From Candidatus Solibacter sp. (GTDB taxonomy: Bacteria > Acidobacteriota > Terriglobia > Bryobacterales > Bryobacteraceae), in the NCBI GenBank assembly GCA_017883345.1, contig JADGNT010000137.1:1-9502 (forward strand): a stretch of DNA of 9,502 bases. Direction: 5' to 3'. The notes under the pieces are model-generated. The model made no database searches. It was given only the letters and a program-made list of their open reading frames with translations, and had not been told where the DNA came from. This document shows positions 1-4,501 of this stretch, piece by piece. The position numbers were made by a program, and so were the translations under genes. Position 1 is the stretch's first letter; every line of letters begins with the position of its first letter.

Positions 1-103
1 GAGAGTAGACCGTTAATCCCCGCCTGAACAGGGCCTGCTGTACTGGTACGGCAGGTTTGATACCTTAGGACGGTTACAAGCGATCCCTTAGTGGGATACG
101 ATT
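1..103. other. Left-edge non-coding segment rich in small hairpins
   Basis: No coding region is supported here. Two good stem-loops are visible. CCTGC (34-38) pairs with GCAGG (51-55), and the stem continues inward through a G-T wobble and GTA/TAC to a CTGG loop. ATCCC (83-87) pairs with GGGAT (93-97) around TTAGT. A tighter CCTG-AA-CAGG (23-32) precedes them. The equivalent DNA upstream of the second crotonase copy is synthetase coding sequence, so a rearrangement breakpoint lies near 100-105. The segment may be the end of a mobile element or a structured RNA, but I do not recognise the family. Confidence 0.3.
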
Positions 104-105
104 GC

Positions 106-129
106 GCCAAGGCAAAGGAAAACTCATGA
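106..129 (+). pseudogene. Remnant of the 3' end of an acyl-CoA synthetase gene
   Basis: The eight codons ending in TGA at 127-129 read AKAKENS-stop. They align with the synthetase end at 2561-2584, which reads AKAKDTA-stop. In both places the TGA overlaps the ATG of the following crotonase gene as ATGA. Similarity to synthetase sequence fails upstream of about position 103. This is therefore a scar showing that copy 1 also once followed a synthetase gene. The same bases supply the Shine-Dalgarno sequence AAAGGA (114-119), six bases before the crotonase ATG. Confidence 0.6.
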
Positions 130-893
130 ATATTCAAATCTCCCGCGAAGGCCCCGTCGCCATCGTCACCCTGAACCGCCCCGAGCGCCGCAACGCGCTC
201 TCGCTCGAACTGATGCTCGATCTCATCGCCGCGCTCGATGATATCGGCCGCAATTGCGAGATCCGCGCCGTCATCCTCGCCGCCGCCGGCAAGGTCTTTT
301 GCTCCGGCCACGATCTCGGCCAACTGGCCGGCCGCGACATCAACGAATACCGCCAGATCTTCGACGTCTGCACCGAACTCATGCAGAAGCTGCAATCCAT
401 TCCACAGCCGGTGATCGCCGAAGTGCACGGCATCGCCACCGCCGCCGGGTGCCAACTGGTGGCCACCTGCGATCTCGCCATCGCCAGTGAGGAAGCCGCT
501 TTCGCCACGCCCGGCGTCAAGATCGGACTCTTCTGCACCACGCCGATGGTGGCCCTGACGCGCGCCATCGGCCGCAAGCGCGCCATGCAAATGCTGCTCA
601 CCGGCGAACTGGTGCCGGCCCGCACCGCCGCCGAGTGGGGCCTGATCAACCAGGCCGTCCCCGCGGCCGAACTGCAATCCGCCACCCGCTGCCTGGCGGA
701 AAAGGTGGCCGCCGCCAGTTCGCTGGTCGTCGCCATCGGCAAGCAGGCCTTCTACACGCAGATCGATCTCGATCAGCAGAAAGCCTACGCCTACGCCAAG
801 GAGGTGATGTCGATGAACGCGTTGGCCGCCGACGCGCAGGAAGGCACGGCAGCGTTCCTCGGCAAGCGCGCGCCATGCTGGAGCGGGAGGTAG
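126..893 (+). CDS. ECHDC3-like crotonase-family protein (enoyl-CoA hydratase/isomerase superfamily), copy 1, intact
   Basis: The protein is 255 residues, normal for a single-domain crotonase. The ATG at 126 is preferred over an in-frame TTG at 102 because AAAGGA lies six bases upstream and the fold begins directly (IVTLNRPERRNAL, residues 13-25). CoA-binding and oxyanion-hole segments are visible at 52-64 (AAAGKVFCSGHDL) and 102-120 (GIATAAGCQLVATCDLAIA). The two catalytic glutamates of true hydratases are absent: Q110 replaces the first and G130 (in FATPGVKIGL) the second. This pattern, together with the ending FLGKRAPCWSGR, matches the ECHDC3 subgroup, whose reaction is poorly defined. It was probably once co-transcribed with an acyl-CoA synthetase, so a role with acyl-CoA is likely, but ordinary hydration is not supported. 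It is the only complete one of three copies in the window. Confidence 0.9.
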   Translation: MNIQISREGPVAIVTLNRPERRNALSLELMLDLIAALDDIGRNCEIRAVILAAAGKVFCSGHDLGQLAGRDINEYRQIFDVCTELMQKLQSIPQPVIAEVHGIATAAGCQLVATCDLAIASEEAAFATPGVKIGLFCTTPMVALTRAIGRKRAMQMLLTGELVPARTAAEWGLINQAVPAAELQSATRCLAEKVAAASSLVVAIGKQAFYTQIDLDQQKAYAYAKEVMSMNALAADAQEGTAAFLGKRAPCWSGR

Positions 894-986
894 GCTATTT
901 CATTTCGCCCATTACTTCCGAGAGACGCTTCGATCTGCACCGCGGCGTTTTCGGCGGATCTATTGGTGAACCGAACGCGCTGATGC

Positions 987-998
987 TGTGACGTCACA
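987..998. promoter_or_regulatory. Perfect 12-bp palindrome upstream of the DUF4160/DUF2442 pair (candidate operator)
   Basis: TGTGACGTCACA is a perfect palindrome 44 bases before the DUF4160 start. It lies in the short gap between the copy 1 crotonase and the gene pair, where autoregulatory operators of toxin-antitoxin operons normally sit. A TACACT at 1028-1033 could be a -10 element, but no good -35 goes with it. The operator role is inferred from position and symmetry only. Confidence 0.35.
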
Positions 999-1042
999 CG
1001 ACCTGCACCACTCTGCCGACTGGCCGTGTACACTGGGATACG

Positions 1043-1279
1043 TTGCCAACCGTTCTTCGCGCGGGGCCATACCGGTTATTCTTTTACTCGGCGGATCGAG
1101 ATGAGCCTCCCCACGTGCATGTCGAGCGGGAAGAGGGAAAGGCGAAGATTTGGCTGGAGCCGGTCCGCTTGGAGAAGAGCCGTGGCTTCGGCCGGGCGGA
1201 GATTGGAAGCATCGAGAAACTGGTCGCGGAAAACGCGGCTTTCTTGTTGAGGTCATGGCATGAGTACTTCGGGAACTGA
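1043..1279 (+). CDS. DUF4160 family protein, putative component of a toxin-antitoxin-type pair
   Basis: The protein is 78 residues from a TTG start at 1043, with GGGA at 1035-1038 as a weak ribosome site. The start is chosen because the family usually begins MPTVLR-G-YR, exactly as here. Hallmarks are FFYSADRDEPPHVHVER (13-29), containing the conserved PPHVHV, then KIWLEPVRLE and a C-terminal SWHEYFG. The family is small and typically encoded directly before a DUF2442 gene, as it is here with a 20-base overlap (1260-1279). Such pairs are treated as predicted toxin-antitoxin modules, but which member is toxic is not established to my knowledge. The gene is complete and looks functional. Confidence 0.85.
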   Translation: MPTVLRAGPYRLFFYSADRDEPPHVHVEREEGKAKIWLEPVRLEKSRGFGRAEIGSIEKLVAENAAFLLRSWHEYFGN

Positions 1280-1565
1280 ACTCAGGGACGCGCTAGCCCA
1301 GAGCGTAAGTGTAAGCGATGATGCTCTGGTCGCGGAACTTGCGGATGGCCGGACGATCACGGTGCCACTCGCCTGGTTCCCGCGTTTGGCACACGGGACA
1401 CCGGCGGAACGGGCCAACCTGCGTCTCATTGCCGGTGGCGAGGGGATCCACTGGCCGGATCTGGATGAAGATATCAGCGTGGAAAGTCTCCTGGCGGGTC
1501 GCAGATCTGGTGAGACGCAGGAGTCTCTTCGCCGGTGGCTCCAGCGGCGTGAATCGGCCGGCTAA
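1260..1565 (+). CDS. DUF2442 family protein, partner of the DUF4160 protein
   Basis: This is a 101-residue protein. The core LADGRTITVPLAWFPRL (residues 28-44) followed by ERANLRLIAGGEGIHWPDLDEDIS is the DUF2442 signature. The domain ends with SVESLLAGR, and a charged tail (RRWLQRRESAG) follows. The ATG at 1260 overlaps the end of the DUF4160 gene by 20 bases, indicating translational coupling and a two-gene operon. The fold and pairing suggest a regulatory or antitoxin partner. That is family context; nothing here gives a target. A tight hairpin follows the stop codon immediately. Confidence 0.85.
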   Translation: MSTSGTELRDALAQSVSVSDDALVAELADGRTITVPLAWFPRLAHGTPAERANLRLIAGGEGIHWPDLDEDISVESLLAGRRSGETQESLRRWLQRRESAG

Positions 1566-1580
1566 CAGGGCGCTGCCCTG
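1566..1580 (+). terminator. Short hairpin directly after the DUF2442 stop (weak terminator candidate)
   Basis: CAGGGC (1566-1571) pairs perfectly with GCCCTG (1575-1580) around a GCT loop, starting at the base after the TAA stop. There is no T-run behind it, so intrinsic termination is doubtful. It may simply stabilise the 3' end of the transcript. Confidence 0.25.
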
Positions 1581-1624
1581 AGAAGTATTCCGCGGGAAAT
1601 CCGGCTAACTTCCCAGATGAGGAC

Positions 1625-1661
1625 TTAACCGGCCTTATGCCGAGTTCCGGATTATGCCGAG
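1625..1661 (+). repeat. Left terminal inverted repeat of the 359-bp element
   Basis: These 37 bases match the reverse complement of 1947-1983 without a mismatch. The match stops after the GAG at 1659-1661 on the inner side and after TTAA on the outer side. The segment contains two direct copies of TTATGCCGAG separated by TTCCGGA. Confidence 0.9.
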
Positions 1662-1946
1662 GGATTTCGCCGCAGCCGCAACTGGACGGTATCGGGAGTG
1701 CTACGATCTCGGCTTAATCCGCCGGACGGAACTCGAAGTGAATGTCTCCAATTTGCGGCCTGCAACTCGATCACCGGCCAGGCGCTCTTGCGGACTCCTC
1801 AATTATCCGCCAGTTTGGGTCTGGCCACCTTGGAAACTGCGGATACACTCGGTGCTTCTCGCTCCGCGTTCCTGCTGAATTATGTCAAGCAAGCAAAGCC
1901 TCGAAGGGCTGTCATTGTTGCTCCAAAGCGATTGCCTTCTCTTTTT

Positions 1947-1983
1947 CTCGGCATAATCCGGAACTCGGCATAAGGCCGGTTAA
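1947..1983 (-). repeat. Right terminal inverted repeat of the 359-bp element
   Basis: This is the exact inverted partner of 1625-1661, with CTCGGCATAA at 1947-1956 and 1964-1973. Recognisable synthetase coding sequence begins within about 20 bases beyond its outer edge. Confidence 0.9.
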
Positions 1984-1984
1984 A

Positions 1985-2584
1985 CGGCGTTCTGGGAAAA
2001 AGGTCCTGCCCGAGCGCGCCCTCCTCAAAGCCCGCCAGGGCGTGCCCTACCTGGTCGCCGGCATGGACCTGAGGGTCGCCGACCACTCCGTGAACGATGT
2101 CCCCGCCGATGGCCAGACCATGGGCGAGGCCCTGATGCGCGGCAACAACATCATGCTCGGCTATTACGACAACCCCAAGGCCACCGCGGACGCCTTTGAC
2201 GGCGGCTGGTTCCACTCCGGCGACCTCGCAGTCGTCCACCCCGATGGCTACATCGAAGTGCGCGACCGCATGAAGGACATCGTCATCTCCGGCGGCGAGA
2301 ACATCTCCTCCATTGAAGTCGAGAAGGCGCTGGCCGATCACCCCGCCGTTGCCGAAGTCGCCATCGTCGCCGTCCCCGACGAGAAATGGGGAGAAGTGCC
2401 CAAAGCCTTCGTCGGTCTGAAGCCCAACCACTCCGCCACCGCCGAGGAGTTGATCGCCTGGTGCCGCCAGCGCCTGGCCCACTTCAAGTGCCCCAAGCAC
2501 GTCGAGTTCGGCCCGCTGCCGCGCACCGCTACCGGCAAGATCCGCAAGAACGAATTGCGCGCCAAGGCAAAGGACACCGCATGA
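1985..2584 (+). pseudogene. 5'-truncated AMP-forming acyl-CoA synthetase (C-terminal third only), copy 2
   Basis: About 199 codons remain of an enzyme normally around 530-550 residues that activates fatty acids with ATP and CoA. Visible motifs are the QGVPYL strand, GWFHSGDL with the ribose-binding Asp (about 2207-2227), the hinge DRMKDIVISGGENI (about 2264-2305), and the C-terminal catalytic lysine in TATGKI (codon 2537-2539). The P-loop and the rest of the adenylate-forming core are missing, so it cannot be a complete ligase. The break falls at the right end of the 359-bp inverted-repeat element; the open frame running into that element has no synthetase similarity. The end overlaps the next crotonase start as ATGA, which preserves the original operon layout. 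An ATG at 2064 could start a fragment of unknown use. Confidence 0.85.
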
Positions 2585-3348
2585 GTATTTAAATCGCGCA
2601 CGAAGGCGCCATCGCCATCGTCACCCTGAACCGCCCCGAACGGCGCAACGCGCTCTCGCTCGAACTGATGCTCGATCTCATGGCCGGGCTCGATGAAATC
2701 GGCCGCAATTGCGAGATCCGCGCCGTCATCCTCGCCGCCGCCGGCAAGGTCTTTTGCTCCGGCCACGATCTCGGCCAGATGGCCGGCCGCGACATCAATG
2801 AATACCGCCGCATCTTCGACGTCTGCACCGGCCTGATGCAGAAACTGCAATCCATTCCACAGCCCGTGATCGCCGAAGTGCAAGGCATCGCCACCGCCGC
2901 CGGGTGCCAACTGGTGGCCACCTGCGATCTCGCCATCGCCGCCGAGGAAGCCGCCTTCGCCACGCCCGGCGTGAAGATCGGACTCTTCTGCACCACGCCG
3001 ATGGTCGCCCTGACGCGCGCCATCGGCCGCAAGCGCGCCCTCGAAATGCTGCTCACCGGCGAACTGGTGCCTGCCCGCGCCGCCGCCGAGTGGGGCCTGA
3101 TCAACCAGGCCGTCCCCGCCGCCGAATTGCAATCCGCCACCCGCGGCCTGGCGGAAAAGGTCGCCGCAGCCAGTTCGCTGGTCGTCGCCATCGGCAAGCA
3201 GGCCTTCTACACGCAGATCGATCTCGATCGGCAAAAAGCCTACGCCTACGCCAAGGAAGTCATGTCGATGAACGCCCTCGCCGCCGACGCCCAGGAAGGC
3301 ACGTCAGCGTTCCTCGGCAAGCGCGCGCCATGCTGGAGCGGGAAGTAG
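2581..3348 (+). pseudogene. ECHDC3-like crotonase-family gene, copy 2, interrupted by a stop at codon 4
   Basis: The reading frame aligns with copy 1 over its whole 255-codon length without indels. Over residues 30-255 I count 15 amino-acid differences, about 93% identity. The original ATG (2581-2583, overlapping the synthetase TGA) is followed by AGT ATT TAA, where copy 1 has ATG AAT ATT CAA. A single C-to-T change at 2590 thus creates a nonsense codon. The next in-frame ATG is at 2668, with no Shine-Dalgarno sequence and no in-frame GTG or TTG between. Starting there would remove the first beta strand and the CoA-contacting RPERRNAL segment. The remainder is open and, like copy 1, has Gln and Gly at the catalytic glutamate positions. 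It is a recent pseudogene, a sequencing error, or a gene using an internal start. Confidence 0.8.
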
Positions 3349-3477
3349 CGTTGTTCAATTTCGCCGATTCCTTCCGAGTGCCCGGCGATTCGACCGGAGC
3401 CCAACGCAATGCTTCATTTAAGGCCGTTTGTGGGTGCGACATCGAATCTTCGGCTCTTCGACGGCTCACCATGCCAG

Positions 3478-3490
3478 TACGACTATCGTA
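3478..3490. promoter_or_regulatory. Palindrome upstream of higBA (candidate operator)
   Basis: TACGA-CTA-TCGTA is a perfect 5-3-5 inverted repeat ending 13 bases before the higB ATG. It overlaps the start of a TAATAT (3489-3494) that resembles a -10 element. HigA-type antitoxins bind short palindromes at this position to repress their own operon. No strong -35 is visible, so the promoter assignment is weak. The operator role is inferred. Confidence 0.4.
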
Positions 3491-3503
3491 ATATGAGAAG
3501 CGT

Positions 3504-3779
3504 ATGATCCGTTCCTGCCGAGACAAAGATGCACAGCGGCTGCTGGAGCGGAAATTCAGCCGGCGTCTCCAGGCGATCGAGATGTCCGCCCGCGTCCGAC
3601 TGGAAGTACTCGACGCAGTGACATCGCTGCGAGACCTCGATCTGCCGGGTTTTCGGCTGGAGGCCCTCAAGGGCGACCGGAAGGGACAATACAGCATTCG
3701 GATCAATGCCCAATACCGAATCTGCTTCAGGTGGCTGGATGGGGATGCGCACGACGTGGAGATTGTCGACTATCACTAG
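3504..3779 (+). CDS. higB: HigB-type toxin (RelE superfamily, plasmid maintenance killer family)
   Basis: The protein is 91 residues, typical of the family. The diagnostic block is at 52-77: LEALKGDRKGQYSIRINAQY followed by RICFRW. This corresponds to the conserved L..L.GDR.G.ySIRIN.qyRicF.W of HigB ribosome-dependent mRNA interferases, and a VEIVDYH ending follows. R59, R66 and R72 lie in the region that binds RNA in homologues. The ATG at 3504 is preceded by GAGAAG (3495-3500). The antitoxin gene follows after 11 bases, in the toxin-first order that defines higBA. Expected role: cleavage of mRNA on the ribosome when the antitoxin is lost. The gene is complete, with no damage seen. Confidence 0.9.
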   Translation: MIRSCRDKDAQRLLERKFSRRLQAIEMSARVRLEVLDAVTSLRDLDLPGFRLEALKGDRKGQYSIRINAQYRICFRWLDGDAHDVEIVDYH

Positions 3780-3790
3780 AAGGAACTGCG

Positions 3791-4099
3791 ATGGCAATTC
3801 AGAAATCACAACGGCTTCAGCCGCTTCATCCTGGCGAGGTGCTCAAGGAACTGCTGAGCGAAGCGGGATTGACGGCGAACGCGCTGGCTCTTGCGCTGCG
3901 AGTGCCCGCAAACCGAATCGGGGGAATCCTCAAAGGGCAGCGGGGCATTACGGGAGACACATCTCTGCGATTGGCGCGTTACTTTGGAACATCCGCTCAG
4001 ATGTGGATGAGCCTGCAGGCGAAGTATGACCTGGCAATTGCTGAGGATGCGGCCGCTGCCCGCATCAAGAAGGAAGTGCGTCCTCGCGCCGCGGCCTGA
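3791..4099 (+). CDS. higA: HigA-type antitoxin with an XRE-family helix-turn-helix
   Basis: The protein is 102 residues. LHPGEVLKELLSEAGLTANA (12-31) is the standard HigA opening, followed by the recognition region LALALRVPANRIGGILKGQRGIT (32-54) and SLRLARYFGTSAQMWMSLQAKYDL (58-81), an XRE domain typical of the VapI/HigA family. The ATG at 3791 is chosen over in-frame upstream codons from 3731 because AAGGA (3781-3785) precedes it and the family starts close to LHPGE. It should neutralise HigB and repress the operon through the palindrome at 3478-3490. The C-terminal tail is Ala/Arg/Lys-rich (KKEVRPRAAA). Confidence 0.9.
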   Translation: MAIQKSQRLQPLHPGEVLKELLSEAGLTANALALALRVPANRIGGILKGQRGITGDTSLRLARYFGTSAQMWMSLQAKYDLAIAEDAAAARIKKEVRPRAAA

Positions 4100-4217
4100 T
4101 GGTCCGCTCCTGGGATGAGGAGACAGGCGTAGCATGGCGGGCGTTTCGGTGTGAGGTGTGATTCCGCGGTGGCTCCTGCTGCGCCTGAAGTCGGTCGAGC
4201 CTGCCCGACCTGGAACA

Positions 4218-4376
4218 ATGGGCAAGCAGGACTTCTACACCCAGATCGATCTCGATCAGCCGAAAGCCTACGCCTACGCCAAGGAAGTCATGTCGATGAA
4301 CGCGTTGGCCGCGGATGCGCAGGAAGGCATCGGAGCGTTCCTCGGCAAGCGCGCCCCGTGCTGGAGCGGCAAGTAG
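4218..4376 (+). pseudogene. Crotonase 3'-end fragment, copy 3 (last 52 codons)
   Basis: The segment reads MGKQDFYTQIDLDQPKAYAY and on to APCWSGK-stop, aligning with residues 204-255 of copies 1 and 2. Similarity stops sharply upstream of about 4218, so the first 203 codons are missing. The sequence is intermediate between the other copies. GCGTTGGCC and GCGCAGGAA match copy 1, whereas AAGGAAGTCATG matches copy 2. It could be a leftover of a third tandem unit or the displaced 3' end of the original gene after an insertion. Without the CoA-binding and oxyanion regions it cannot be an enzyme. Confidence 0.85.
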
Positions 4377-4415
4377 CCTTGTTCAAAAGCCTTGCTCAAA
4401 AGCCTTGTTCAAAAG
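4377..4415 (+). repeat. 13-bp tandem repeat, three units, directly after the copy 3 stop codon
   Basis: Units at 4377-4389, 4390-4402 and 4403-4415 read CCTTG(T/C)TCAAAAG, the middle one differing by one base. The first unit continues the sequence that follows the stop in copy 2 (TTGTTCAA), so the array probably arose by local slippage in old crotonase 3' flanking DNA. Confidence 0.85.
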
Positions 4416-4501
4416 GAAGCCGACTGGGTGCATCGGGTGTAGACTATACACAATCCGCGAGTCCAGGAAGAAATTCCAGATGCACACCGGGGACAATATT
4501 C

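Larger units (their letters stand above)
1625..1983. mobile_element. 359-bp element with perfect 37-bp terminal inverted repeats and TTAA ends (MITE-like, non-autonomous)
   Basis: The left repeat (1625-1661) is the exact reverse complement of the right repeat (1947-1983). Both ends are TTAA, which could be part of the repeat or a duplicated palindromic target. Each repeat contains the decamer TTATGCCGAG twice, 17 bases apart (1635-1644 and 1652-1661; inverted at 1947-1956 and 1964-1973). A degenerate internal version lies at 1708-1735. Paired half-sites suggest recognition by a tyrosine recombinase such as that of RIT-type elements. TTAA ends alone would also fit a piggyBac-like transposase. 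No transposase or recombinase motif is readable in the roughly 285-bp interior, and no convincing gene is present, so it would have to be mobilised in trans. Confidence 0.65.

Noticed and set aside
1664..1946. A transposase or tyrosine recombinase gene inside the 359-bp element
   Set aside because: Both strands were read for integrase H-x-x-R and terminal tyrosine patterns and for DDE-type motifs; none was found, and about 285 bp is too short for an intact enzyme.
1742..1984. The open frame continuous with the synthetase fragment, read as one 280-residue protein
   Set aside because: The part before 1985 is element DNA with no synthetase similarity or protein-like composition. Its openness looks accidental.
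2338..3234. Long minus-strand open frames opposite the crotonase and synthetase copies (also 134-742 and 1880-2500)
   Set aside because: They are antisense shadows of GC-rich coding sequence. They recur opposite each crotonase copy because the copies are similar, and their proteins have no recognisable features.
4438..4450. TGTA-GACTA-TACA palindrome with a TATACA -10-like hexamer before the TPR gene
   Set aside because: The position is plausible for a promoter, but no -35 is found at the right spacing and the symmetry is short, so it is not listed as a feature.
4151..4501. A 117-codon N-terminal extension of the TPR protein
   Set aside because: It runs out of frame through the crotonase fragment and the 13-bp repeat. 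A clean signal peptide with a ribosome site begins at 4502.
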